Assembly (NCBI GenBank): GCA_964603725.1
Contig: CAZRWW010000008.1
Location: 1 to 64,000 of the forward strand
Direction: 5' to 3'
From: CAZDKK01 sp964603725
GTDB taxonomy: Bacteria; Eisenbacteria; RBG-16-71-46; CAIMUX01; WJJG01
DNA length: 64,000 bases
The notes beneath the pieces are model-generated. The model saw nothing but the letters and a program-made list of their open reading frames with translations. It was not told the DNA's origin and made no database searches. The position numbers were made by a program, and so were the translations under genes. This document shows positions 44,142 to 54,234 of this stretch, one piece after another (position 1 is the first letter of the stretch; each line of letters begins with the position of its first letter).

Positions 44142-45013
44142 ATCTGATCTACTTCGGCGACAACCTGCGTGTTCTGCCGCAACTGGCCGGCGAGTCGATC
44201 GACCTCATCTACATCGATCCACCGTTCAACACGGGCCGGCGCCAGGAGCGGGTGCGCATCCGCGTGGCGCGCGACGAGGAGGCGGGCGACCGGCGCGGAT
44301 TCCAGGGCGCGCGCTACCGCACGACCGTGGTCGGGCGCAGCGGGTTCGCCGATCGCCACGTGGACTACCCGGCCTTCCTCGAGCCCCGCCTGCGCGAGGC
44401 GCACCGCGTGCTGCGGCCGGCAGGCTCGCTCTTCGTTCACCTCGACAGCCGCGAGGCCCACTACGTGAAGGTCCAGCTCGACCAGATCTTCGGACGCGCG
44501 TGCTTCCTGAACGAGATCATCTGGGCCTACGACTACGGCGGCCGTTCGCGCCGGCGCTGGCCGGCCAAGCACGACACGCTGCTCTGGTACGCGCGGGACC
44601 CCCGCCGCTACACGTTTCGCTACGAGGAGATCGATCGCATTCCCTACATGGCGCCGGGGCTGGTGGGTCCCGAGAAGGCCGCGCGCGGCAAGACCCCCAC
44701 GGACGTCTGGTGGCACACGGTCGTGCCCACGTCCGGCGCCGAGCGCACGGGCTATGCCACGCAGAAGCCGCTGGGTCTGATCACGCGCATCGTGCGCGTC
44801 CACTCGAACCCGGGCGACCTGGTGCTGGATTTCTTCGCCGGCAGCGGCACGCTCGGCGAGGCGGCGGCGCGGCTGGGGCGCCGGTTCATCCTGGTCGACA
44901 ACAACCCGCAGGCCCTGGCCGTCATGCGCCGGCGGCTGGCTTTTGCGCATCCGCGCGTCGTCGAGATCGCCGAGATCGCCGGCCACGAGCCGCCGCTCCA
45001 ACCGCCGGTGTGA
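44138..45013 (+). CDS. Site-specific DNA methyltransferase (N6-adenine or N4-cytosine, beta class)
   Basis: 291 residues from a GTG start that overlaps the upstream stop (GTGA). Motif order is catalytic first: LIYIDPPFNTG (DPPF at 27-30), then the SAM-binding block LVLDFFAGSGTLGEAAARLG (FAGSGT at 233-238), the beta-class order. TQKPLGLITRIV is the motif X region. No restriction endonuclease or specificity subunit is adjacent, so it looks like an orphan methyltransferase, possibly epigenetic. The recognition sequence cannot be read from the protein. Confidence 0.9.
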   Translation: MNLIYFGDNLRVLPQLAGESIDLIYIDPPFNTGRRQERVRIRVARDEEAGDRRGFQGARYRTTVVGRSGFADRHVDYPAFLEPRLREAHRVLRPAGSLFVHLDSREAHYVKVQLDQIFGRACFLNEIIWAYDYGGRSRRRWPAKHDTLLWYARDPRRYTFRYEEIDRIPYMAPGLVGPEKAARGKTPTDVWWHTVVPTSGAERTGYATQKPLGLITRIVRVHSNPGDLVLDFFAGSGTLGEAAARLGRRFILVDNNPQALAVMRRRLAFAHPRVVEIAEIAGHEPPLQPPV

Positions 45014-45109
45014 TCGCGCCGGCGGGGGGGGCGCCCGCGGGGCCACGGCCGCGGGTTCGCCCGGCGCCCGTGGTGCCGCTTCCCCGCGAGCACTCCGTGG
45101 GCCGCTGGG

Positions 45110-47167
45110 CTAGGCCGCCAGCAGCTTCTCCAGCTCGGCAACGTCCTGCACCGGGGCCGCGCAGTCGTGGTTGCGGCACACGTGGGCCGTGGCCGCGCCC
45201 CCGACCGCGCGCAGGCGACCGATGAAGGGCGCCAAGGAGCGGATCATGTGCAGGTGGGCGGCCACCTCGCCGTCCACCAAGCGATGCTCAGCGGCCGTGA
45301 TGTCGGGATGGAAGAGCACGACCGCGTTGGGCAGGTAGCGCGAGGCGAGGGCCTTGCGCAGGCGCGCCACCGCCGGGTCGACCGGGAAGCCGGTCAGCAC
45401 GATCTGGCGCACCGGGCCCAGGGCGAAATCGAGGGCGCAGAGCAGCTCGAGGTGCTCCAGGGGCGCTTCGTCCAGGCGCGCGTGGAGCACGCGCAGTGCG
45501 GCCCGCGCGCGGGTCGTCAAGTCGCCGTCGCCCGTGAGCGCGCCCAGGCGCAGCAGGAACATGATCGCCGCGGCGTTGCCCGACGGCCACTCGTCGTCGC
45601 GCGTGTCGATCATGGGAGCGATGAGCGGTTCGGCGTCGCGCCCCGCGCAGGTGAAGCCTCCGGACGGATGCGCGAAGAGCCGGAGCATCTCGCGAGCCAG
45701 ATGCACGGCCCAGGCGAGATGCGTCGGGTTGAAGGTCGCCTCATAGAGCGCCACCAGGCCCCGGCCGAGCTGGGCGTAGTCCTCAAGGTAGCCGGGTCCA
45801 CCGGCCTCGCCGCCGCTGCAGCGCAGAAGCCGCCCGGCGCTCCTGAGCTTCTCTTTCAGACAGTGAGCGGCCTGTTCGGCGGCCGCGATGTAGCGAGGCT
45901 CTTCCAACGCCAGGCCGGCGCGCGCGAGCGCCTCGATCATCTGCCCGTTCCAGGCGGCGACGATGCGCTCGTCGCGTCCGGGCTGCGGCCGCCGCTCGCG
46001 CACCGCGAGCAGGCGTTGACGAGCCTGCTCGAGCGTGTCGGTCAGTGCCGCCATCGGGGCCATGCGATGCAGCACGACCGGTCCGGGCTGAGCGGCGTCA
46101 CAGTCGACGCCGAACGCGCGGCCCAGGGCGCGGCCGCACTCGGGGCCCAGCGCGGCGATGATCTCGGGACCGGTCCACGTGTAGTAGCGCTCCTCGCCAT
46201 CCTTGTCGCCCGCGCCTTCGGCGGCGTAGAAACCCCCGTCCGGGGAGGTCAGGGAACCCAGAACGTAGTCGCAGATCTCCCGGGCGAGCCGAGCGTGTGG
46301 CTCGAGGCGCGAGTACAAGTAGGCGTCGGTGCACGCCAGGGCGAGGCCGGCCTGGTCGGGCAGCAGCTTCGCGAAGTGCGGCGCCAACCAGCGCTCGTCC
46401 GTGGCGCAATGGTGGAACCCGCCGCCCAGGTGGTCGTGGATGCCGCCGGACGCCAGTGCCTCCAGCGTCGAGCGGACCATCTCGGCCGATTCGCGGTCGC
46501 CCGTGCGCTGGGCGTAGCGCAGCAGAAAGCCGAGGGCGCAGGGCGCTGGAAACTTGGGAGCGCCCGACAGGCCGCCGTGCTCCGCGTCAAAGCGCGCCCG
46601 CAGGGCCTTGACCGCGTCGGCGAGGGTCTTGCCGTACAGGTGCGTGCCGGCGTCCTCGCTGCTCGCGGCTGCGGCCCGGTCCCTGAGAGCGGCGGCCACC
46701 TGGCCGGCCCTGGCCGTCACGCCCTGGCGGTTCGTCTTCCAGTGCGCGGCGATGCGGCCGAGGATGGACACGAGCCCGGGGCCATCCGTCCCGTCCTCGG
46801 GGCGGAAACAAGTGCCGCCGAAGAACGGCTCCAGGTCGGGGGTCAGCACGACCGTGAGCGGCCACCCGGTGTGCCCCGTCAGGATCTGCACCGCGGCGCC
46901 GTACAAGTGAGCCAGATCCGGCCGCTCCTCGCGATCGACGCGGATGGGCACGAAGTGCTCTGCCAGTAGCCGGGCGATGTCGGCGCGCCGGAAGACCTCC
47001 CGGTCCATGAGGTGACGCGCGCTGCACGCGGGCGAGCCGATGAACAGGAAGACCAGCTTCTCTTCGCGACGCGCCTGGGACAGGGCGTCCGCGTTCCAGC
47101 GGCGCCAGGTGACCGCCGCGGCGGGCGGGCCCGCCGTGCGCTGCTGGGCATGGGTGCTCGAGCTCAT
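45110..47167 (-). CDS. DUF255/YyaL-family thioredoxin-like protein with glucosidase-like (alpha/alpha) toroid
   Basis: 685 residues with GAGGAGG before the ATG. The N-terminal thioredoxin-like DUF255 domain aligns well (VTWRRWNADALSQARREEKLVFLFIGSPAC, HFVPIRVDREERPDL, TGHTGWPLTVVLTPDLEPFFGGT). The usual CHWC active site reads CSAR, so the second Cys is lost and disulphide chemistry is unlikely. The remaining ~500 residues carry the six-hairpin toroid blocks of the family (GAPKFPAPCALGFLLRY, HDHLGGGFHHCATDERWLAPHFAKLLPDQAGLA, WNGQMIEALARAG). Function of YyaL/SSP411 proteins is unsettled. Confidence 0.9.
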   Translation of the reverse strand: MSSSTHAQQRTAGPPAAAVTWRRWNADALSQARREEKLVFLFIGSPACSARHLMDREVFRRADIARLLAEHFVPIRVDREERPDLAHLYGAAVQILTGHTGWPLTVVLTPDLEPFFGGTCFRPEDGTDGPGLVSILGRIAAHWKTNRQGVTARAGQVAAALRDRAAAASSEDAGTHLYGKTLADAVKALRARFDAEHGGLSGAPKFPAPCALGFLLRYAQRTGDRESAEMVRSTLEALASGGIHDHLGGGFHHCATDERWLAPHFAKLLPDQAGLALACTDAYLYSRLEPHARLAREICDYVLGSLTSPDGGFYAAEGAGDKDGEERYYTWTGPEIIAALGPECGRALGRAFGVDCDAAQPGPVVLHRMAPMAALTDTLEQARQRLLAVRERRPQPGRDERIVAAWNGQMIEALARAGLALEEPRYIAAAEQAAHCLKEKLRSAGRLLRCSGGEAGGPGYLEDYAQLGRGLVALYEATFNPTHLAWAVHLAREMLRLFAHPSGGFTCAGRDAEPLIAPMIDTRDDEWPSGNAAAIMFLLRLGALTGDGDLTTRARAALRVLHARLDEAPLEHLELLCALDFALGPVRQIVLTGFPVDPAVARLRKALASRYLPNAVVLFHPDITAAEHRLVDGEVAAHLHMIRSLAPFIGRLRAVGGAATAHVCRNHDCAAPVQDVAELEKLLAA

Positions 47168-47621
47168 GACCGCCTCCTCGGGCAATCCCGGGGTATGGGG
47201 CGACGTGGGGCCGTCGCCGGGACTCGGACTCAACCGACAGCCCTCCGGTGGCGCGGAAGGGAGCACGGACGCGGGCGATCGCGGGGCGGATCGTGACCGT
47301 TCAGAGCGGCTGAATCGGTCGAGCGCCGCAAAGGTTCGGGTCGCGTCGATCCATGTGCGTGGCAGCACACCCGTACACGGCACCTTGCGTGCCAGGCGGC
47401 AGGGTGCACGAGGGACGAACCGCGGCGGCGGCGGCGCAAGGGGGCCTCGGGGAGCGTGTTGGGTATGACTGCCCCCGCTGGCCGTCTGGCGCGATGCCCA
47501 CCCGCCAGCCTCGCGCCGCCGTGGGGCTCCCCGACGGTCGGGCATTCTGCAATCGCATCTTTCGGTAGGCTGTGCGCGCTGCAGGGAAAACGAGCGGCCG
47601 CCCGACGCAAAGGGCGTGCCA
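47168..47621. other. 454-bp intergenic region
   Basis: Lies between two leftward genes. It is less biased in codon-like structure than its neighbours and holds no frame with protein-like composition; I see no tRNA or terminator with a T-run. It probably carries the promoter for the DUF255 gene. Confidence 0.45.
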
Positions 47622-49751
47622 TCAGCGCGTCACGAGAGCTTCGAAGACCTCCGGCCGCCCGCCGCGCTGGCGGAACCGATCGCGCCAGACGTTGACCGAT
47701 TCGCTGCCGCCGCTCTGACGGGCGAGACGGGCGAGCTCGATCAGCGTCACGAGGTCATCGGGGTCGGCCGCCAGCGCGGCCCGGTACGCCTCCTGCGCGC
47801 GCGTTGGATTGCGTGCGGCGAAGGCCAGGTCGCCTTCGCGACGGTCACGCGAGCCCGCGAGCGGCAAGCTCCAGCGCCGCCGTTCCGCCATGCGCGCCAG
47901 GATGAAGGCGCAGCGGGCCGCCTGGGGCGCCGAGACGCCCAAGCGGTTCACGACCCGATGCGCGGCGCTCTCGGCGGCGTCCAGATCGCCGCGGGCGTAG
48001 TCGCAGGCCGCGAGGAACTCGAGCGCCGGAACGAAGCTCGTGTCCGCCGACCAGGCGCTCTTGTACAAGCTGCAGGCCGCGGCCAGGTTGCCCTGGAGCT
48101 GGTGGACCTGCCCGAGGGCCAGATACCCGCGGGCGCTCCGGGGATCGAGAGCGAGCCCTCGCTGCAGCAGGTCGCGGGCCCGCGCGACCTCGCCCTGGCG
48201 GGCGCGCAGAATGCCCAGATTGATGTTGGCGAGCGCGACGTTCCGGTCGATGCGCAGCGCCTCCTCGTAGGCGGCGGCCGCCTCCTCGATGCGCCCCTCG
48301 CGCTCGGCCAGAACGCCCAGTCGACTGTGATACTGCGCCGCCGAAAGCTCGCGACCCACCGCGAGCCAGTTCGGCCCGAACAGCGCTGCCACTGCCAGAC
48401 AGGCCGCCCCCGCGGGCCACAGGGCGCGCGCGAGCCGGCGACCGGCGACTCCCGCCGGCCGCTCGCCCGGGAGATCCGGCGCGGGAATCCGCGACATGAG
48501 TCGGCAGTGCTGGACAATGGCCGCGGCGGCCGCGCCGGCGCCGAGCGCGAGGAACACGTGCGTCGGCAGGCGGAATCGGCCGGTGACGAAGTAGATCGCC
48601 AGGGCGGCGGTGTTGGCCAGGACGCCGGCGCCCAGCGCCCAGGGCACGATCTCCCGGCGGCGCAGGGCGAGCGCGGCGGCGAGCAGGGCCAGGAGGGTGA
48701 TCCAGCCGGGCAGTAGGGGCAGGCGCAGCAGCAGCGAGTAGCGCTTCTCGAAGTCGAAGGACTCGATCTGGGGCGCCTCATAGCTGGCCAGGGCGAGCCA
48801 GAGCTTGCGCGCGAAGAGCCCCAGCGCGCGACCCGGCGCGGCTCGCATCTGCGCGCGCGCTTGCTCGGTCCAGTACCGATTCGCCTCGAGCGCGGTCAGG
48901 GGCCGGCCGCTCTGGCGCCCGGCCTCGCGAATGCCGACGGGATCCTCCCCGGCGTGCATGCCGAAGGGTGCCGCGTAGTACCCGTTCGCGCGCGGGCCAT
49001 TGCCGATGTACAAGTTGATCCCCGAGTTGACCGAGATCGGCACCACGCGTCCGCTCACGGCCAGATTGTGCACGGTGGCCGGCAGGATCGCCGCGATCAC
49101 GCCGGCCAGGAGCGCCAGCGTCGGCCGCCGATAGCCGCGGCCGTGCGCGTGCACGAGCATGCCCAGGAGCACGATCACGGCGCCGGGGAGCGCCGTGGGA
49201 TGGGCCAGCCCGGTCAGCCCGGCCGCGAGTCCCGCCCAGAAGGCGCGCCGCGGCGCGAGGTGCAGCGCCAGGGCCAGGAGCAAGGTCGCCAGGACCGGCA
49301 CCAGCAGCACCCCGGTGTAGAAGATGGCCGGCGCGAAGAGCGCCATGGCGAGTCCGGCGGCAATCTGCGCCGCGCGGCCCCAGTAGCGCCCCGCGACGCG
49401 GGCCACCAGATAGGTCGCGACCGCGCCGAGCAGCGCTTGGAGCCACAGCACGCGCTGCGGATCGGCGCCGAGCAGCGCGTAGCAGCCTGCCAGGAAGTAG
49501 GGGTAGAGCGGCGCCTGGTGGAAGGGATCCGCGCCCACGAGACGGCCGCCCATGATGGACAGAGCCCACTCGTGGTAGGTCCTGGGATCGAGGTCGAGGT
49601 GGTGGCGGAACGGATTGCCGCGGCTCTCGAGCAGGTAGAGTACCCGAACCGCGAGCGCCAGAATCGCGCACAGCAGCGCCGGAACGTCAAGACCCGCGCC
49701 GAGGCGCGAACGCCCGGCGCGGGTCTGTGCATCGTGCCTACTGGCGGTCAT
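47622..49751 (-). CDS. GT-C-like membrane protein with C-terminal TPR repeats
   Basis: 709 residues. About ten membrane helices occupy residues ~25-450. The first extracytoplasmic loop (ESRGNPFRHHLDLDPRTYHEWA) carries the acidic motif expected in PMT/ArnT-like (GT39/GT83) transferases, and the HQAPLYPYFLAG block is common in that group. After the last helix come about five TPR units (RIEEAAAAYEEALRIDRNVALANINLGILRARQGEVARARDLLQRGLALDP and following), facing outward. Such proteins resemble the Tmtc O-mannosyltransferase layout. Its ATG follows the protease gene's TAG directly with no spacer, suggesting translational coupling and joint work: a membrane glycosyltransferase beside a secreted protease. 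Confidence 0.85.
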   Translation of the reverse strand: MTASRHDAQTRAGRSRLGAGLDVPALLCAILALAVRVLYLLESRGNPFRHHLDLDPRTYHEWALSIMGGRLVGADPFHQAPLYPYFLAGCYALLGADPQRVLWLQALLGAVATYLVARVAGRYWGRAAQIAAGLAMALFAPAIFYTGVLLVPVLATLLLALALHLAPRRAFWAGLAAGLTGLAHPTALPGAVIVLLGMLVHAHGRGYRRPTLALLAGVIAAILPATVHNLAVSGRVVPISVNSGINLYIGNGPRANGYYAAPFGMHAGEDPVGIREAGRQSGRPLTALEANRYWTEQARAQMRAAPGRALGLFARKLWLALASYEAPQIESFDFEKRYSLLLRLPLLPGWITLLALLAAALALRRREIVPWALGAGVLANTAALAIYFVTGRFRLPTHVFLALGAGAAAAAIVQHCRLMSRIPAPDLPGERPAGVAGRRLARALWPAGAACLAVAALFGPNWLAVGRELSAAQYHSRLGVLAEREGRIEEAAAAYEEALRIDRNVALANINLGILRARQGEVARARDLLQRGLALDPRSARGYLALGQVHQLQGNLAAACSLYKSAWSADTSFVPALEFLAACDYARGDLDAAESAAHRVVNRLGVSAPQAARCAFILARMAERRRWSLPLAGSRDRREGDLAFAARNPTRAQEAYRAALAADPDDLVTLIELARLARQSGGSESVNVWRDRFRQRGGRPEVFEALVTR

Positions 49752-52700
49752 CTACCTCATCAGAACCAGCGTGCGCCGCTGCGTCTCGTCGCCGGCGCTC
49801 AAGCGGTAGTAGTAGAGACCGCTTGGCGCGGGGCGGCCGAGCTCGTCGGCGCCGTCCCACTGCGCGCGATGGTCGCCCGCCGCCAGCTTGCCCTGGACGA
49901 GCGTGCGCACCAGGCGACCGCCCGCATCGAACACCTCGAGCCGGGCCAGGCCGCCCTGGGGCAGCGCGAAGGCGATCGTCGACTGGCCCGCCGCGGGATT
50001 CGGCCGGCTCGGCAGGAGGGTGAGGGTCGCGGGCCTGATCGTGCCGTCCTGGACCGCGGCCAGCGCTGAGAGGCCGAGGATCTCGATGTCGTCGATGTAC
50101 CAGCCCTCGAGCGTGGTGGCGCCGTCGGAGCCGAAGCGGAAGCGGAAGCGCACCTCACCCTCGACGCCGGCGACGTCGCAGCGGACCTCGCGCCAGTCGA
50201 TCGTGCCGGCGAAAACCGGCGTGTCGGCCGGGAACGGTCCCGGCGTGCTGCCGCTGCGGATCGTGTGGGTGTAGCCGCCCACCGGGGTGATCTGCTGCCA
50301 CGGACCGCCCTCGACCGACATCTCGATCAGGCCGCCGTCGTAGGCCTTGCCCTGGTAGTAGCTGCTCACCTCGGAACGCATCCACATCCAGAAAACGAGC
50401 TCGCCCTCGCCGTTCAGCGTAACCGCCGGCGTCTCGAGACCGGCGTCCAGCAGGTCGGCGTAATTGCCGGTGCCGGTCGCCCCGCACTTCCAGCTCGTCG
50501 TGCCGCCGGGCGTGTGGTTGCGCTGCGTCGAGACGTGCCACTGCTCGGTGAAGCCGGTGGGCGACACGACGTAGTGGGTCCAGTCGCCGGCGCCGCCCTC
50601 GACCGTCTCGAAGAAGCCGCCGATCGGCAGCATCTGCTCGAAGGTCTGATCGTACTGGTTGCTGCCCGTCACGCGCAGGTCGAAGCGGCAGTCGAAGGCC
50701 GGGAAGCCGGGGTCGACCGCCACCTCGAAGACCGGCACGAGCGCGCCGCTCTGGCCGGTGCCGAGACCCGCGAGGGTGGCGCTGCCCGCGAGGATCGTGA
50801 CCAGCGGATGGGTGCAGGAGAGGACGCCGGTGATGCCGTCGAGCCGGCCGCTGCCGGCATTCAGGAGCGTCACCGCCAGCGTGGCGGTCTCACCGGGATC
50901 CAGGCGCATGTTGCCGTCGCCGCCGGCCGTGTCGTCGATCAGGATCGAGGCGATCGAGATCGCCGGCGCATGCACGACGAAGTTGATCGCCGACTCCCAG
51001 GTGAGGCGCTCGTCACCCGTGATCACGACCGGCATGGCCACCGTCTGCGCATCGGGGCATTGCGGCGAGACCGAGAAGCCGTAGAACTGGTTGCTCCAGG
51101 CCTCGGCGCCGGGCGCCAGGTCGGGGTAGGTGCTGGCGGCCTGAGTGAGCGTGATGTAGGGATTTTCGCAGCTCAGCGCGGCGCTCACGTTGGCAGCCGC
51201 CTCGATGCCGACGTTACGCAGCTTGACGCGCAGCAGGACGGTCTCGCCGGCGTTGACCAGCCCGTCCTCGCCCGAATCGAAGTACTGCACCTCCGAGATC
51301 AGCAGGTAGGGGCCCTCGGCCGGGATGACCTCGACGTCGCCGATGTAGGTCTCCTTGTTGTAGGCCGTGACCGTCAGCAGCAGGTTCATCGGCTCAACCG
51401 GCACCGGGTCGAGCGTGATCGTCGCCTGGCCCGCGGCATCGGTCGCGGCCGTGCCGTACAACGTCCCGTTGGCGTACAAGGCGCACAGCGCCCCGCTCAC
51501 ACCGGTATTCGAGATGGCGTAGGTGTTCTGGCCCAGGAGCAGCGTGCCGGTGTGATTGACCGTCATCATCTGCGGCTGCTTGGTGCGCACGCGTAGCGTG
51601 GGATCGCCGAAGATCGTCCAGTACTTGAACTCATTGACGCCCGAGGTGCCCTGCTGCTCGATCATGTAGCAGGAGCCGTTGAACCACAGGCCGCCGATGG
51701 TCCGCATCTGATCGGCGACCAGCAGGTCTACGGCCTCGTCCTCCATGTACATGGGCGGATCCCACGACTGGCTGATCACCGACATATAGGTGGCGATGGC
51801 GCCCGTGGGCTCACCGCCCTGGTTGGCCCGCAGCCAGGCTTCGGCGAAGCAGGTCTGGCCGATGAAGTTGCCGTTGAGGCAGGCCACGCTGCAGATGAAG
51901 GGCCACTTGCCGTAGTTGGTGAGCGCGTTGACGTGCGAGTTGCTGAAACCGGTCGTGCCCCACGAGGTGTCGCTGCCGTGGCCACAGTAGTTGGCGATGC
52001 CTCGTCCGGCGTTGAGGGCGTTGGAGACCATCGCCGCCGTGGCCGTCGGATCGTAGATCTGGTCGACGGAGGTGTAGCCGTAGGCCAGCAGGTCGTTGCG
52101 GATGTAGTCCATGTGCTGGTTGTCGTACTCGCCGAAGTGGCCCGGTCCCTGGTTCGAGGCGATGCCGCAGCCCACCTGCGGCCAGGTCTCGCCGACCGCG
52201 ATGTCGCGCTCGTAGTGGATCGTGCGCGCCACCTGGACATCGACATGCGCGGGGCTCTCGGCGGAGAAGCGGCCGACGAAGATGTCCGGATAGTTGTCGC
52301 TGCCCGCGACCAGGGCGTAGAGCGGGTCCGACCCTCCGCTCAGCACCGGGATGTGCTGCGAATCGCCGATCAGCAGCACGTAGGCCATGTCGGTCGTGTC
52401 GAACTCGTTCTGGATGTAGGCCTTGATCTGCGTGGCGGTCGAGCCGGTCTGCGACAGCGTGACCAGCTTGGCCTTCAGCCCCTTCTGGAGCTTCCACAGG
52501 TAGAGCGGCGTGATGTTGGCCAGGTAGGCGTCGTAGGTGATGATGAGCAGGCTGCCCTCCTCCTGCATGTGCGTGTAGCGCTGCTGGAAGGTATTGTAGT
52601 TGATGAACCGCCGCTCGTAGATCTGCGCGAAGCTGGGATCCACCCGGTCCAGCGCGCGCGTGCGCTCCAGNNNNNNNNNNNNNNNNNNNNNNNNNNNNNN

Positions 52701-53101
52701 NNNNNNNNNNNNNNNNNNNNNNNNNNNNNNNNNNNNNNNNNNNNNNNNNNNNNNNNNNNNNNNNNNNNNNTGACCGTCATCTCGCGGTCGTCGGGGATGA
52801 TCAGGCTGCGCCGCACATCGGGCAGCGCCGGCCAGCCGGCGAGATTCTGGATGCTGCCGTCGGGCAAGGCGATGTGATGATAGGTCGCGCCGTCGATCTC
52901 GACCGGCGTGGCCTCGAAACCGCCCACGGTGACCTCGAGGACGGTGCGCTCGCCGTCACTTTCGATCAGGGTCACGTCCAGTGGCTGACCGCCCAGATCG
53001 ATCCAGCGCGCTCCGGCGCTTCCGGCCATGAGCAACGCGCCCAACCCCAGGGCCAGGAGCTGGAAGAGGCGCGCGGCATGCAGGGATCGGGAGGGACGCA
53101 T
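49752..53101 (-). CDS. Gingipain-like (C25) secreted cysteine protease with FlgD-like C-terminus, interrupted by an assembly gap
   Basis: The 5' part (53101 to 52771) encodes a signal peptide (FQLLALGLGALLMAGSAGA) and a C25-type propeptide segment (GWPALPDVRRSLIIPDDREMTV), with GGAGG before the ATG. After 100 Ns the frame resumes for 972 residues. The C25 domain begins near LLIITYDAYLANI and has RSF-like LLIGDSQHIPV, the catalytic His in NYCGHGSDTSWG and the Cys in SVACLNGNFIG. Ig-like and jelly-roll domains follow, and a FlgD-like Ig domain ends it (RPNPAAGQSTIAFALP, GGRLVRTLVQG, WDGADELGRPAPSGLYYYRL). The two parts are not in the same frame across 100 bases, so the gap length is a placeholder. 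Expected role: outer-surface or secreted protease, as in T9SS bacteria. Confidence 0.9.
52671..52770. other. Assembly gap of 100 Ns
   Basis: Exactly 100 undetermined bases inside the protease gene. The flanking frames differ by one base, which means the true gap length is not 100. Confidence 0.99.
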
Positions 53102-53171
53102 GAGAAACCTCCATCCGGTTGCGGAGTCAAGAGCCATCGGACCCGTTGCGGCCCGGAGATGCCACCAAACC

Positions 53172-53200
53172 ATTGTATCATCGGGTGCTGGCGCCAACAA
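53172..53200 (-). promoter_or_regulatory. Sigma-70-like promoter of the C25 protease gene
   Basis: Minus strand: TTGTTG, 17 bases, TACAAT, about 70 bases before the start codon. Confidence 0.6.
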
Positions 53201-53316
53201 GGCGGCGTTGGGGGCGGCCGCCCGTGGGCCACGGCGCCCCACCGGCTGCGGAGCCGCGCCGGCGCGAGCTCTTCGGCGAAGCTGAGACGGGTAGTGGCAG
53301 CTCGGCGCGGATGGGA

Positions 53317-53344
53317 TTGCCTGGATCCACGAGCCGCGTATAGT
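53317..53344 (+). promoter_or_regulatory. Sigma-70-like promoter of the sirtuin gene
   Basis: TTGCCT, 16 bases, TATAGT, 75 bases before the ATG. Confidence 0.55.
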
Positions 53345-53418
53345 CTCGGGCGACGCGGCGTGGGTTCACCAGCGTTCAGGATCGGCCACGTCGCTCTCAG
53401 CGAGGAAGGCGAGCCGAC

Positions 53419-54234
53419 ATGGATATGACGTCTCCACCTCGGCCCGGCACGGGTTCCCCCGCCGGCTCCCCCGGAGATCCCGCGCTAACGCGCGCCTGCG
53501 GCCTGGTGCGCGACTCCGCGCACATCATCGCCTTCACCGGGGCGGGCATCTCGGCCGAGAGCGGGATTCCCACCTACCGCGATGCCGACGAAGGGCTGTG
53601 GGCGAAGTACGACCCGGAGAAGGTGGTCCAGATCGATGCCTTCCTGGCCGACCCGGTTCCCTTCTGGCACTTCTTCCTCGACGTGCGCTATCGGGCGGTG
53701 ACCGATGCGCGGCCCAATGCGGGCCATGCCGCCCTGGCCGAGATGGAAACCGAGGGGCGCCTCAAGGCGATCATCACGCAAAACATCGACGGCCTGCACC
53801 AGGCTGCCGGGTCGCGGCGCGTGATCGAGCTGCACGGCAACACCCGCTCGATCGGTTGCCTGGACTGCTCGGCGACCTTTCCGATGGAGGAGGTCTATCT
53901 CATTCTCCAGAAGGAGATTCCGCCGCCGTGCCCCCGGTGTGGAGGCCGGCTGAAGCCCGAGGTCGTCTTCTACGGCGAGCAGCTCCCCGAGCTCGCGCTG
54001 GCCGAGGCGGCCGCCGAGATCATGGCCTGCGACCTCCTGATCGCCATCGGCAGCTCGCTGCGGGTCTACCCGGCCGCGGCGCTGCCGGAGCAGGCCAAGG
54101 CCGGTGGGGCGCGGCTGATCATCGTCAACAAGACCTCCACGCCCTACGATCATCTAGCTGACGGGCTGCTGCGCGCGCCGGCGGGGGTGGTGCTGCCGGC
54201 GCTGGCCGCCGCGGCCCTGGGCCGATCGGGCTGA
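53419..54234 (+). CDS. cobB: NAD-dependent protein deacylase, Sir2 family
   Basis: 271 residues. Removes acetyl or related acyl groups from lysines using NAD. Visible are the NAD loop FTGAGISAESGIPTYR (residues 39-54), TQNIDGLH (120-127), catalytic His139 in ELHGN, the zinc ligands Cys147/Cys150 and Cys171/Cys174, GEQLPE, and GSSLRVYPAA. The Ala/Tyr-Arg pair of desuccinylase-type CobB is not obvious, so deacetylase activity is the safer reading. GAGGAAGG precedes the ATG. The GH57 gene starts 92 bases later, so acylation control and glycogen genes may share a transcript. Confidence 0.93.
   Translation: MDMTSPPRPGTGSPAGSPGDPALTRACGLVRDSAHIIAFTGAGISAESGIPTYRDADEGLWAKYDPEKVVQIDAFLADPVPFWHFFLDVRYRAVTDARPNAGHAALAEMETEGRLKAIITQNIDGLHQAAGSRRVIELHGNTRSIGCLDCSATFPMEEVYLILQKEIPPPCPRCGGRLKPEVVFYGEQLPELALAEAAAEIMACDLLIAIGSSLRVYPAAALPEQAKAGGARLIIVNKTSTPYDHLADGLLRAPAGVVLPALAAAALGRSG

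Noticed and set aside
44138..45013. Restriction-modification system
   Set aside because: Only the methyltransferase is present; neighbours are an RlmJ-like methyltransferase and a DUF255 protein, with no nuclease.
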